Shown piece by piece: positions 20,986-30,403 of a DNA stretch of 64,000 nucleotides (within the stretch, counting starts at the first letter, position 1; every line of letters begins with the position of its first letter). Source of the stretch: Mesonia algae (lineage in GTDB: Bacteria > Bacteroidota > Bacteroidia > Flavobacteriales > Flavobacteriaceae); assembly GCF_003253545.1 (NCBI RefSeq), contig NZ_QKYV01000008.1, positions 41,288 through 105,287 on the forward strand, given 5' to 3'. The notes beneath the pieces were generated by a model, which ran no database searches, was not told where the DNA came from, and was given only the letters and a program-made list of their open reading frames with translations. Position numbers and translations under genes: made by a program.

Positions 20986-23900
20986 ATGAGAACAAAGTTT
21001 AGTGGAATTTTAACGCTACTACTAGCGTTTGTCGTGCAACTTACGTTTGCACAAGAAAAAACAATTTCCGGTGTGGTGTCCGATGATCAAGGACTACCAT
21101 TACCAGGAGTTAACATTATTATTAAAGGAACTTCCTCAGGAACTCAAACAGGTTTTGACGGAGATTATAACTTACAAGCTTCCCAAGGTGATGTTTTGGT
21201 ATTTAGCTATATAGGTTTCGAATCTCAAGAAGTCCCTGTTGGAGCTGCAAGTTCTTACGACGTTACAATGAAAGCAGGTAATACGCTTGACGATGTTGTA
21301 ATTAATGTACTTGGTACAAAAAGAAAAGTAGACGAGCTTGTAAGTGCTAACCAAGTGGTAAGCTCAGAAGAACTTACACAGGCAAACAACCCTAATGCAG
21401 TGGTTGGTCTTGCAGGTAAGGTTTCTGGTTTACAAATTAACACTACAAACAGTGGTGTTGAACAAAACACAAGAATCGTACTTAGAGGTAACAGATCTTT
21501 AACAGGAAACAACGAAGCATTAATTGTAATTGACGGAGTTATATCTACTTCTCAAGTTTTTACTGCTTTAGACCCTAACGTTATTGAATCTATTAACGTT
21601 ATTAAAGGTGCGAATGGTGCCGCTCTTTACGGTTCTCAAGGTGCAAATGGTGTAATATCTATTACTACTAAGCAAGGTACTGGTGATGGCGGTAAATTAA
21701 AAGTTGACTTCGCTTCGACTACAACTTTTGAAGATGTAGCTTATTTACCACAAAGACAGACTCGTTATGGTCAAGGTTGGAATGGTGAGCAAGTATCTTA
21801 TGAAAATGGTGCTTGGGGTCCAGAAATTGATGGAACAAACCCTATGGTTCCTGTAGGTTTACCACAAGAAGATGGTACTTATAGATATTTCCCTTACAAA
21901 GCAGATGCTGATAACTTAAAAGATTTCTTTAAAACGGGGACATCTTTCCAAAATACAGTAACTGTTTCTGGAGGTACTGCTAAAGATGGTTATGCATTTT
22001 TATCTGCAGGTAAAGTAGATCAAGAATTTGTTGTTGAAGACGATATCGCTGATAGAACATCTATCAACTTTAAAGCTGGTAAAGAGTTCGGGAAATGGAG
22101 TCTATCTGGTAATGCTACTTATATTACTAGCAAAACCGAAACTACAAATGGTGGTTTATATGAAGATTTATTACAAACTGCTACTACAATTCCTGTAGGA
22201 GAATTTACTAGTTCTAATTTACAAGATCACTGGACTTCTTATTACAGAAACCCAAATTGGATTAGAGAAAACGAAAGAAATACTTCTAGATACGATATCT
22301 TTACTGGTATTGCTAATATTGGATTTCAATTTAACGACAATATCTCTGCAAGATATACAGCTAACATAAGAACTAGACAAACTAATAGTAGATCTTACGT
22401 AAATGGTTATATTGATACAGAAAATATTGGTGGTGGAGATTTCACTACTCAATCTCAATTTTCTACTAATAACACGGCTTTAAGAAATTTCTACTCAGAT
22501 TTAATTATTAGTTTCGACTATATGCTTAATGATGATTTAAATTTAAAGGTAGATCTTGGGAACAACCTTAGAGATAACCTTTTCACAACTACAGCTGTTG
22601 GAGGTACTCCTACTACCCTTCCTGGTTTCTATAATGCAGATAACATCGAAGGAACACCTACTGTATCTAATGGATACACAAGATCTAGAACATATTCTTA
22701 TTTTGGAAAAGCAACATTAGGATACAAAGACTTTGTATTTTTTGATGTTACTGGACGTAATGACAAAACTTCTGTATTATCACAAGATAACAATAGTTTC
22801 TTTTACCCAAGTGCTGGTTTATCTTTAATTTTAACTAAAGCTATTCCAAGTCTTAAAGGGGATATCTTAAATTATGCGAAAATCTCTGGAGGTTTTGCAA
22901 GAGTTGGTAACGCAGTTGTTAGCGCTTATGATATTAACGATATTTATGTACAACCTGCTGGTTACCCATATGGAGGATTAAACTCTTTCTTACCATCAGT
23001 AACAGTAGCTGATCCTAATTTAGAGAACGAATTCTTAAACTCTACAGAGATTAACTTAAACTTAGGTTTCTTTAATGATAGAATTACGTTAGATGGATCT
23101 GCTTTTATGTCTAAAAACGAAAATCAAATTGTTACAGCCAGTTCATCTTCTGCTTCTGGAATCTTAAATTCTAGACAAAATTTAGGAGAAACTGAGACTA
23201 AAGGTTTTGAGGTTGACTTAGGATTTACACCTATTAAAACAGAAAATTTTAGATGGAATGCAAGATTATCATATTCTACAAATGAAACTGAAGTAATTAA
23301 AGTTAGTGAAACTGCAAGTGAAGTTGCATTAGCACAATACAGTTCAGGTGGTGGTGGAATAGGAATTTTCGCTATTGAAGGTGAAAACTTCCCTACTATT
23401 AAAGGTTCTGGTTACCAAAGAGATCCTGAAGGTAGAGTTGTTATCAATCCTGCAACAGGAGTTCCTGTAGTTGATTCTGAATTGAAAAATTTAGGGACTT
23501 CTAATCCAGATTATATTCTTGGTTTAAACACTTCATTTGAATATAAAGGATTAAGATTATCTGCAACAATGGACTATAGAACAGGTCACCAGTTCTTCTC
23601 TGGAGCTAAATCTTGGTTATCTTGGAGTGGTCACTTAATCGAGTCTGCTCAAAATGGTCGTAGAGGGTTTATATATCCTAACTCTGTAATTGAAAATCCT
23701 GATGGTTCTTTCACTCCAAACACTAGTGTACTTACGGGTGGAACTACATATGCTAACTATTTAAGTTATTTCCAAGATCAATACTATTCTGTTAATGAAA
23801 ACTTCGTTTTAGATGCTACTGCATTTAAATTAAGAGAGCTTGCATTAAGCTATTCATTACCAAGCAAATTATTAGAAAGCACTAGCTTTCAAGCTGTAAG

Positions 23901-24066
23901 TTTAGGTTTAGTTGCTAGAAACATTTTAACTGTTCTTCCTAAAGAAAATAGAGGTTATAATGATCCTGAAACATCTAATACAACTGGTAACGATCAAGGT
24001 ATCGCAGCGGTATCACAATACCCTGTAACTAGATCTTTAGGTTTCACATTAAACTTATCTTTCTAA
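20986..24066 (+). CDS. SusC/RagA-family TonB-dependent outer-membrane transporter
   Basis: A 1026-residue importer of a glycan, peptide or other large nutrient, working with its SusD partner and energised by TonB. After a signal peptide (about 1-22) comes a carboxypeptidase-like regulatory domain (about 26-95). A TonB-box-like DDVVINVLG is at 102-110 and the plug domain at about 113-230 (RIVLRGNRSLTGNNEALIVI, INVIKGANGAALYGSQGANG). The rest is a 22-strand-type barrel ending LGFTLNLSF. It is the first gene of a four-gene cluster with 12-17 nt gaps. The N-terminal 200 residues closely match an insert in the macroglobulin gene at 40.2-40.9 kb. Substrate unknown. Confidence 0.95.
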   Translation: MRTKFSGILTLLLAFVVQLTFAQEKTISGVVSDDQGLPLPGVNIIIKGTSSGTQTGFDGDYNLQASQGDVLVFSYIGFESQEVPVGAASSYDVTMKAGNTLDDVVINVLGTKRKVDELVSANQVVSSEELTQANNPNAVVGLAGKVSGLQINTTNSGVEQNTRIVLRGNRSLTGNNEALIVIDGVISTSQVFTALDPNVIESINVIKGANGAALYGSQGANGVISITTKQGTGDGGKLKVDFASTTTFEDVAYLPQRQTRYGQGWNGEQVSYENGAWGPEIDGTNPMVPVGLPQEDGTYRYFPYKADADNLKDFFKTGTSFQNTVTVSGGTAKDGYAFLSAGKVDQEFVVEDDIADRTSINFKAGKEFGKWSLSGNATYITSKTETTNGGLYEDLLQTATTIPVGEFTSSNLQDHWTSYYRNPNWIRENERNTSRYDIFTGIANIGFQFNDNISARYTANIRTRQTNSRSYVNGYIDTENIGGGDFTTQSQFSTNNTALRNFYSDLIISFDYMLNDDLNLKVDLGNNLRDNLFTTTAVGGTPTTLPGFYNADNIEGTPTVSNGYTRSRTYSYFGKATLGYKDFVFFDVTGRNDKTSVLSQDNNSFFYPSAGLSLILTKAIPSLKGDILNYAKISGGFARVGNAVVSAYDINDIYVQPAGYPYGGLNSFLPSVTVADPNLENEFLNSTEINLNLGFFNDRITLDGSAFMSKNENQIVTASSSSASGILNSRQNLGETETKGFEVDLGFTPIKTENFRWNARLSYSTNETEVIKVSETASEVALAQYSSGGGGIGIFAIEGENFPTIKGSGYQRDPEGRVVINPATGVPVVDSELKNLGTSNPDYILGLNTSFEYKGLRLSATMDYRTGHQFFSGAKSWLSWSGHLIESAQNGRRGFIYPNSVIENPDGSFTPNTSVLTGGTTYANYLSYFQDQYYSVNENFVLDATAFKLRELALSYSLPSKLLESTSFQAVSLGLVARNILTVLPKENRGYNDPETSNTTGNDQGIAAVSQYPVTRSLGFTLNLSF

Positions 24067-24083
24067 ACAAAAAAAAATAAAAC

Positions 24084-25580
24084 ATGAGAAAAATATTTAA
24101 TATTAAAAAAATTGCTCTAGTTGCAATAGGTGCTGCGGCAATAACAAGCTGTACCAATGATTGGCTAGATGTTAATGATTCACCTAACGATCCTTTTGCT
24201 GAGAATGTTAGTCCTACTAATATTTTAGCGGCAGCTCAAACAAGCGCTTATGGTACGCAAGTAACCACAATGAACCAGTTAGGAAATGTATATATGTACA
24301 ACTGGGGAACTAATGTAAATGCTTTCGCTGGAGGATATTCTGAAGAGTATGCTCTAACGCTTACTACTGACTTTTATAGTGGTATCTGGAATGGTTTATT
24401 TAACAGAATCGGTAATTTCCAAGAAATTATCAACTCAGATTTTGAAAACTATGAGAATCATAAAGGGATTGCAAAAATCATGAAAGTATACTACTACCAA
24501 TATTTAGTAGATGTTTACGGTGATGTTCCTTATTCTGAAGCTTTCCAGCGTACAGATAATTTGAGTCCTAAATATGATGATCAAAAAGATGTGTACTTCA
24601 GTTTAATTGAAGAAATTGACGAAGGTGTCGAGTTGATAAACAACGCTACTAGTGAAACTGTTTTAGTAGGATCTGAAGATGTGGTATACAATGGCATCAT
24701 GACAAATTGGATTACATTTGCTAATACAGTAAAACTTAAAATGCTTATTAGAATGTCTTCTAAGGCTGAAACTGACGGAGAATTAGCTCAGTTCTTAAAT
24801 GAGCAGTTTATCTCTTTACAAGGTGCTGATTTTGTAACTTCAGATGTAACTATTAATCCTGGTTATGCTCAAGATAATGATAGACAAAATCCTTTTTACG
24901 CACAGCATTTTAATGTAGAAGGAGCTGAGACTCAAACAAATAGATTTAGAAGAGCTGGAGATTACGCAGTAAACTTTATGAATGGTACTCTTACAGGAGT
25001 TGCAGATCCTAGATTGAGCCAAATATATGCTCCAATTGGTGGTAGTGTAGTTGGTGTTTTACAAGGTGCAGATGATTCAAATGCTCCTGAAACTATTTCA
25101 GCTATTGGTCCTGGTCTACTTAGATCAGATGCTCAAGATGGTGTAATCTTATTAGCTTCAACTAGTTATTTCTTACAGGCTGAAGCTGCTTTTAGAGGTT
25201 ATTTATCTGGAGATGCTGAATCTTTGTTTAATGCGGGAGTAACTTCTTCATTCGAGTATTATGACTTAGATCCTAGTACTTACCTAACGATTTCTCAAGG
25301 AGTTGATGAAATTAGCTGGGGTGGATCTGCAAATAAAATTGAAGCAATTATGACACAAAAATGGATTGCAACAAATGGTATTAATGCTTTAGAATCTTGG
25401 ATAGATTATACAAGAACTGGGTATCCTGAAATTCCATTAGCATTAACTGCTTCTAACACGAAGAGACCAAACAAATTATTATATCCAACATCTGAGCTCG
25501 TAGCAAATTCAGCAAATGTACCTTCGCAAACACAGCAAAGTGCTTTCAATGAATTTATCTTTTGGGATCCAGAAAACTAA
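24084..25580 (+). CDS. SusD/RagB-family surface nutrient-binding lipoprotein
   Basis: Lid protein that binds substrate above its SusC channel. The 498 residues begin with a lipoprotein signal ending AAITSC (Cys at 23), followed by TNDWLDVNDSPNDP, the common SusD opening. The helical part includes YYQYLVDVYGDVPYSEAFQR, typical of the SusD-like_2 branch. It ends NEFIFWDPEN. It is 17 nt after the SusC gene and should be cotranscribed. No hydrolase is nearby to identify the ligand. Confidence 0.92.
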   Translation: MRKIFNIKKIALVAIGAAAITSCTNDWLDVNDSPNDPFAENVSPTNILAAAQTSAYGTQVTTMNQLGNVYMYNWGTNVNAFAGGYSEEYALTLTTDFYSGIWNGLFNRIGNFQEIINSDFENYENHKGIAKIMKVYYYQYLVDVYGDVPYSEAFQRTDNLSPKYDDQKDVYFSLIEEIDEGVELINNATSETVLVGSEDVVYNGIMTNWITFANTVKLKMLIRMSSKAETDGELAQFLNEQFISLQGADFVTSDVTINPGYAQDNDRQNPFYAQHFNVEGAETQTNRFRRAGDYAVNFMNGTLTGVADPRLSQIYAPIGGSVVGVLQGADDSNAPETISAIGPGLLRSDAQDGVILLASTSYFLQAEAAFRGYLSGDAESLFNAGVTSSFEYYDLDPSTYLTISQGVDEISWGGSANKIEAIMTQKWIATNGINALESWIDYTRTGYPEIPLALTASNTKRPNKLLYPTSELVANSANVPSQTQQSAFNEFIFWDPEN

Positions 25581-25592
25581 AAAAAAATAGAG

Positions 25593-26432
25593 ATGAAAAA
25601 TATTAAATTAATGTTAGCGGCAGTAGGTATTGCTCTTTTAAGCACCTCTTGCCTAGTAGACGACGAAGATAAGACACTAGACGATATGTCTAGTACTCCT
25701 TATGCAATTGGTTTTGTAAGCACCAATCCTACAATTTCTTATTTTGAAGATATAGGATTAGTAGATGGTAAAGTAGCGGTAGATATCATTGGAGGACAAG
25801 ATGGTGGTGGAGCCAAATCAAACATCACAGTTCAATATGAAGTTAACCAGGAGTTAACTACTGCTCAAGAAGGAGTAGAATATAGCTTTGCAGGCACAAA
25901 AGGGACCACAATTATACCAGAAGGTGAAAGATTTGGTATTATAAATTTAGATGTGAACACGGGTTCTTTTAACCCAGATGTTTCTACTAAATTAGTTCTT
26001 GATATTAAATCTGTTTCTGGGGATTCTGTTATTATTACAGAACAGTCTCAAGTAACACTTAATTTCGTAGGATGTTTAGCAGATTTAGCTGATTATACAT
26101 ATTCAGTTAACGTGGTAAGAGCTTCAGACGGCGCTACTGTAAATAATACAGAAGGGATTTTAGAACGAGGAATAAACAGTTATAGAACTGAAACTTCAGG
26201 TAATTTTCCAGCAGGTCAATTTACAGGTGCAGGTGCTCCATATGATGGTTTTAACTTTTCTGTAATCTGTGGTGACATCACTATTCCAGAACAAAACTTA
26301 GGAGGATTTTATAGTAATCAAGTATTTGGTAGCGGAGAAGTAGATGTACAAACTGGTAATATTACGATGTCTTATACCATTACTTTTGGGTCAGGAGACC
26401 AAATATTTAATGCTACTTACATTAGACAATAA
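25593..26432 (+). CDS. surface lipoprotein of the SusCD cluster, unknown function
   Basis: A 279-residue lipoprotein: the signal ends LSTSC (Cys at 20) and is followed by LVDDEDK, an acidic stretch resembling the Bacteroidota surface-export signal. The first half looks beta-sandwich (FAGTKGTTIIPEGERFGIIN), like the DUF1735/Calx-beta-type modules found next to SusD. The second half has paired Cys (FVGCLADLADYTY and FSVICGDITIP). Position suggests a SusE-like accessory binding protein. I do not recognise a specific family. Confidence 0.6.
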   Translation: MKNIKLMLAAVGIALLSTSCLVDDEDKTLDDMSSTPYAIGFVSTNPTISYFEDIGLVDGKVAVDIIGGQDGGGAKSNITVQYEVNQELTTAQEGVEYSFAGTKGTTIIPEGERFGIINLDVNTGSFNPDVSTKLVLDIKSVSGDSVIITEQSQVTLNFVGCLADLADYTYSVNVVRASDGATVNNTEGILERGINSYRTETSGNFPAGQFTGAGAPYDGFNFSVICGDITIPEQNLGGFYSNQVFGSGEVDVQTGNITMSYTITFGSGDQIFNATYIRQ

Positions 26433-26448
26433 TTAAAAAATTAGACAC

Positions 26449-27423
26449 ATGAAATTTAATAATATTAATAAAATTTTCATCTTAGGAGCTATTAGTTTAT
26501 CGCTTTTTAGCTGTATGGATGATGACCAAGATTACCCTACTACAGAGAAGCCTACGGCTATTATCTCTCCTACAGATGTAACTGCTACAGAAGGTGATAC
26601 TATTACTTTTAGTATTACTATGGATAAGCCTGCCGCTTTAGATTCTAAATTTAAATTAGAATTTGTACAAGGAGAAGCAGGTGAAAATTTAGATTTTAGC
26701 GTTGATGCAGAGGAATACGGAGAATTTGATTCTGGAGTTGCTGGATATCAAATAACCGTTCCTGCTTTAGAGACTACGGCAAGTTTTGACGTAGTTTTAA
26801 GCCAAGATATCTTTAATGATACAGAAGATGCTCAATTAAGATTTAGACCTCTTCTTAAGATGATTTCTAATGTAGAAAATGGAGATCAATTAATCAACAT
26901 TACTATTAATGATTCACCAAATGTTTCTATTCATGGTAATGATTTAACTTCTGGAGATTTAGGTGTTCAACTAGCTTGGCAAGGTGTTAAATCTTTCCCA
27001 AATTTAGTTACAGACGAAGATACAGGAGAGGTAACTCAAGAATTGAACGAAGATGTAGATCTTTGTGAATTAGACTACGATCTTATTATCGTTACTCCTA
27101 ATGGAACTCAAGATCAACAGGCAGCAACAGGTGATTGTCCTGAAACTGCAGGAATATTAGCTTCTGGAAGTGACGGAGTATATGAGGTTTATGCAGATTA
27201 TTATGATAATGGTGGTTACGTAGATGTAAGTGCTCCAGTAATTATACCAGTTGAGCTAACATTATCTAAGATTGGAGGAGAATCTGAAACATTTACTTAT
27301 GATGAAAGATTTGATATCTCTGATGCGACAAGTGCAAGTGGAGAAGGAAGTTTGGTGCTTTTAGCTACTATTACAAAAAATGGTAATAGCTATACTTTCA
27401 CAAAAGCTGACATGAATGAATAA
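26449..27423 (+). CDS. surface lipoprotein with Calx-beta-like domain, SusCD cluster
   Basis: A 324-residue lipoprotein: signal ending LFSC (Cys at 22) then MDDDQDYPTTEKP, an acidic surface-export-like stretch. Residues about 37-150 look like a Calx-beta sandwich (PTDVTATEGDTITFSITMDK). The C-terminal part has two Cys (LCELDYDLII, TGDCPETAG) and a final beta-rich domain. It is the last gene of the cluster; a strong terminator follows 39 nt after the stop. It may be a second ligand-binding partner; function unknown. Confidence 0.6.
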   Translation: MKFNNINKIFILGAISLSLFSCMDDDQDYPTTEKPTAIISPTDVTATEGDTITFSITMDKPAALDSKFKLEFVQGEAGENLDFSVDAEEYGEFDSGVAGYQITVPALETTASFDVVLSQDIFNDTEDAQLRFRPLLKMISNVENGDQLINITINDSPNVSIHGNDLTSGDLGVQLAWQGVKSFPNLVTDEDTGEVTQELNEDVDLCELDYDLIIVTPNGTQDQQAATGDCPETAGILASGSDGVYEVYADYYDNGGYVDVSAPVIIPVELTLSKIGGESETFTYDERFDISDATSASGEGSLVLLATITKNGNSYTFTKADMNE

Positions 27424-27461
27424 TAGTTTCTAAATCAAGAAACATATTTATTTAAATATAT

Positions 27462-27490
27462 AAAAGCAGCCTATTTTAGGCTGCTTTTTT
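27462..27490 (+). terminator. terminator of the SusCD cluster
   Basis: A perfect 12-bp inverted repeat AAAAGCAGCCTA (27462-27473) and TAGGCTGCTTTT (27477-27488) with a 3-nt loop, followed by more T. The rlmB -7 element begins immediately downstream. Confidence 0.9.
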
Positions 27491-27494
27491 TTAT

Positions 27495-27502
27495 TACTTT
27501 TG
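27495..27502 (+). promoter_or_regulatory. -7 element of rlmB
   Basis: TACTTTTG matches TAnnTTTG exactly and ends only 6 nt before the rlmB ATG. No -33 TTG is visible; that position lies in the preceding terminator stem. A start about 4 nt downstream would make the mRNA nearly leaderless. Confidence 0.55.
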
Positions 27503-27508
27503 GTTTCT

Positions 27509-28243
27509 ATGAGCGAATCAAAAATATTTGGGCTTCATGCAGTTAAAGAAGCATTTGAAACCCAACAGCATTTAGATAAATTATTTATCCAAAAAGGAGT
27601 TTCTAATATTGGATTAAAAGAAATTGAACAATTAGCAAATAAGGCTAATGTGCAAATTTCTTATGTCCCAATAGAAAAGCTAAACAAGCTTTCAAAAAAT
27701 GGCAATCATCAAGGTGTTATTGCAAGCAGCTCTCCTATTGCGCTTATAGATATAGAACAGCTTGTCGAGAAAGCATTTGAAGTTACACCTACTCCAATAT
27801 TTATTTTATTAGATCAAATAAGTGATGTAAGAAACCTGGGGGCAATTATTAGAACTGCGGAAGCTATTAATGCTCAAGGTATCATATTGCCTAAGCAGGG
27901 CACTGCTGCCATTAATGAGCAAACCGTTAAAACTTCTACGGGAGCCATCTTTAACATCCCCATTTGTAAGGTAGATCACCTAAAGGATGCTCTTTTCTTC
28001 TTGAGTTCTTATGACGTTAAAAGTATAGCTGCCTCAGAAAAGACAAACCAGCTTATTTATGATATCGATTTTAAAATTCCACTTGCTTTAATTATGGGGA
28101 GCGAAGGAAAAGGAGTTTCTTCTGGACTTCTTAAAATGGTTGATTATAAAGCAAAATTACCCATGTTAGGCTCTACCGATTCTTTAAACGTATCTGTAGC
28201 TTGCGGAGCAATCCTTTACGAAATTGTAAGACAACGACTATAA
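27509..28243 (+). CDS. rlmB: 23S rRNA 2'-O-methyltransferase RlmB (TrmH family)
   Basis: SPOUT-fold enzyme that methylates the ribose of G2251 (E. coli numbering) in 23S rRNA. It has 244 residues from the ATG at 27509. The N-terminal substrate-binding domain (about 1-75, IFGLHAVKEAFE) precedes the SPOUT domain with LDQISDVRNLGAIIRTAEAI, IMGSEGKGVS and LNVSVACGAILYEI, the knotted cofactor site. A TTG start 9 bases upstream is rejected because it lies in the -7 element. Confidence 0.92.
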   Translation: MSESKIFGLHAVKEAFETQQHLDKLFIQKGVSNIGLKEIEQLANKANVQISYVPIEKLNKLSKNGNHQGVIASSSPIALIDIEQLVEKAFEVTPTPIFILLDQISDVRNLGAIIRTAEAINAQGIILPKQGTAAINEQTVKTSTGAIFNIPICKVDHLKDALFFLSSYDVKSIAASEKTNQLIYDIDFKIPLALIMGSEGKGVSSGLLKMVDYKAKLPMLGSTDSLNVSVACGAILYEIVRQRL

Positions 28244-28247
28244 TTTT

Positions 28248-29033
28248 TTATTTCTTATTAAATAAAGTATGATTGGATTTCCAATCAAAATCTAGTTCGT
28301 GGGAATGAGATAAGTTTTGATTTTCTTTTAAATCATCTTCTTCTAATTCTTCCTCTTTATATAACTCTGAAGATGGAATAAAGTTTCCGTTTTCATCAAA
28401 ATGCTTCATAAACTCATCTTCATCTTCTCTATAAGTAGGCTTTTCCCATGAATAAGCAACTGTAGGGATAGCCTTATTTTTATAGACAAATGCTAAAACT
28501 ATTCCGCTAAGGAATCCTGCTAGATGACCTTCCCAACTTATCCCTTCTTTGCCTGGTAAAACGCCCCAAATTAAACTTCCGTAAAGAAAAACTACAATTA
28601 ATGATAAAGCAATAAGTCTATAGTGCTTAGACCAAATTCCTTTAAAAAACAAGAAACTAGATAGAAGATACACGATGCCACTTGCACCAATATGAGTACT
28701 CCCCCGGTCTGCAATTAACCAAGTGATTAATCCCGCTAATAAACCGCCCCATAATATCAACTTCCAAGCTAGGGATTTATAGAAATATAGTAAAGACATA
28801 AAAAGCACTAACAAAGGAATACTATTACTGTACAAATGATCTATGCTACCGTGAATAAATGGACTAAATATAATACCCCTTAGCCCCATAAGCGTTTTGG
28901 GTTGTACGCCTAAATACGAGAGGTTAATATGAAAACGAATTTCAAACCAATAAACAATCCATAAAAAAAGCACCGAAAACAACGGAATTGCCACAGTAGA
29001 TAAAGAAAACTCTAAATGTTGTTGTTTTTGCAT
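28248..29033 (-). CDS. rhomboid-family intramembrane serine protease
   Basis: A 261-residue membrane protease cleaving within or near membrane helices. Six to seven hydrophobic segments span about 12-185. The catalytic pair is Ser118 in GASG (116-119) and His170 in EGHLAG; HLYSN (66-70) is the conserved His/Asn oxyanion-side motif. The C-terminal cytoplasmic tail (about 190-261) is strongly acidic (YREDEDEF, EEELEEDDLKEN). Substrates cannot be read from context. It converges with rlmB, stops 4 nt apart. Confidence 0.92.
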   Translation of the reverse strand: MQKQQHLEFSLSTVAIPLFSVLFLWIVYWFEIRFHINLSYLGVQPKTLMGLRGIIFSPFIHGSIDHLYSNSIPLLVLFMSLLYFYKSLAWKLILWGGLLAGLITWLIADRGSTHIGASGIVYLLSSFLFFKGIWSKHYRLIALSLIVVFLYGSLIWGVLPGKEGISWEGHLAGFLSGIVLAFVYKNKAIPTVAYSWEKPTYREDEDEFMKHFDENGNFIPSSELYKEEELEEDDLKENQNLSHSHELDFDWKSNHTLFNKK

Positions 29034-29091
29034 GGATTAAGTTTAATATTTTATAGTCAAAATTTTAACCAAACTTGTGGTTAATGTAAAA

Positions 29092-29121
29092 TTGTCAGCG
29101 TTATTCTTATTTGTACTTTTG
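29092..29121 (+). promoter_or_regulatory. promoter of rarA/mgsA
   Basis: TTG at 29092-29094, a 19-nt spacer, then TACTTTTG at 29114-29121, both consensus. The expected start is near 29125 and the ATG is at 29126, so the message is predicted to be leaderless. Confidence 0.75.
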
Positions 29122-29125
29122 TAAA

Positions 29126-30403
29126 ATGAATAAACCATTAGCAGAACGCTTAAGACCTAAAAGTTTAGAAGACTATATTAGTCAGAAACATCTCGTTGGC
29201 GACAAAGGCTCCCTTAGAAATCAGATTGAAAAAGGGATTATTCCTTCTCTTATTTTATGGGGACCTCCTGGAGTAGGAAAAACAACCTTAGCCAATATAG
29301 TTGCAGAAACTACAGATAGGCCTTTTTACACCTTAAGTGCGATTAGTAGTGGCGTTAAAGATGTACGTGAAGTCATTGAAAGAGCTAAAAAACAAGATGG
29401 CCTTTTTACTACAAAAAACCCTATACTTTTTATAGATGAGATTCATAGGTTTAGCAAATCTCAACAAGACTCTCTCTTGGGAGCTGTAGAAAAAGGATGG
29501 GTGACTTTGATAGGAGCCACTACAGAAAATCCAAGTTTTGAGGTTATTCCCGCACTACTTTCAAGATGCCAAGTATACGTCTTAAATTCTTTTACAAAAG
29601 AAGATCTCATTCAATTGCTAGAAAGAGCTATAAAGAAAGATCAACTTTTGAGCTCTAAAAATATAGAACTCAAAGAAACTCAAGCTTTATTACGTGCAAG
29701 CGGTGGTGATGCGAGAAAGTTGCTTAATATATTTGAGCTTATCGTGAATTCAGAAGGGAAGAATGAAATTCAAATAACTAATACACTTGTTGAAGAGAAA
29801 ATCCAGCAGAATGTAGTTAGGTATGACAAAACTGGAGAGCAGCATTATGACATCATTTCGGCATTTATTAAATCTATCCGCGGAAGCGATCCTAATGCAG
29901 CAGTTTATTGGTTAGCTAGGATGATTGAAGGCGGCGAAGACCTTAAGTTTATAGCTAGAAGGTTGGTTATTTCTGCCAGTGAGGATATTGGAATCGCTAA
30001 CCCTACAGCGCTAATTATGGCAAATAACACTTTTCAAGCTGTGACAACTGTTGGTTATCCTGAAGCTAGAATTATTTTGAGCCAATGCGTAGTTTATTTA
30101 GCTACTTCGGCTAAGAGTAATGCTAGTTATATGGCAATTAATAAAGCACAACAACTGGTAAAACAAACCGGAGATCTTCCAGTTCCATTACCATTGAGAA
30201 ATGCCCCTACCAAGCTTATGAAAGAATTAGGTTACGGTGATGATTATAAATACGCTCATAATTATGAAAATAATTTCGCTGAGGCGGAATTTTTACCTCA
30301 AGATATTGCAGGAACCAAACTCTATGAACCTGGAAATAATAAGCGAGAACAATTAAATAGGGAATTTCTCAAAAATCGTTGGAAAAGTAAATATGATTAT
30401 TAA
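29126..30403 (+). CDS. rarA: replication-associated recombination protein RarA/MgsA (AAA+ ATPase)
   Basis: Clamp-loader-like ATPase acting at stalled replication forks. Its 425 residues carry Walker A GPPGVGKT (46-53), Walker [11 protein letters not shown] (about 100-109), sensor 1 [13 protein letters not shown], and sensor 2 around [15 protein letters not shown]. The C-terminal MgsA tetramerisation domain includes [20 protein letters not shown]. An in-frame TTG at 29111 would add MYFCK but lies in the spacer and -7 region of the promoter, so the ATG is chosen. Its stop overlaps the convergent gene by four bases. Confidence 0.95.
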   Translation: MNKPLAERLRPKSLEDYISQKHLVGDKGSLRNQIEKGIIPSLILWGPPGVGKTTLANIVAETTDRPFYTLSAISSGVKDVREVIERAKKQDGLFTTKNPILFIDEIHRFSKSQQDSLLGAVEKGWVTLIGATTENPSFEVIPALLSRCQVYVLNSFTKEDLIQLLERAIKKDQLLSSKNIELKETQALLRASGGDARKLLNIFELIVNSEGKNEIQITNTLVEEKIQQNVVRYDKTGEQHYDIISAFIKSIRGSDPNAAVYWLARMIEGGEDLKFIARRLVISASEDIGIANPTALIMANNTFQAVTTVGYPEARIILSQCVVYLATSAKSNASYMAINKAQQLVKQTGDLPVPLPLRNAPTKLMKELGYGDDYKYAHNYENNFAEAEFLPQDIAGTKLYEPGNNKREQLNREFLKNRWKSKYDY

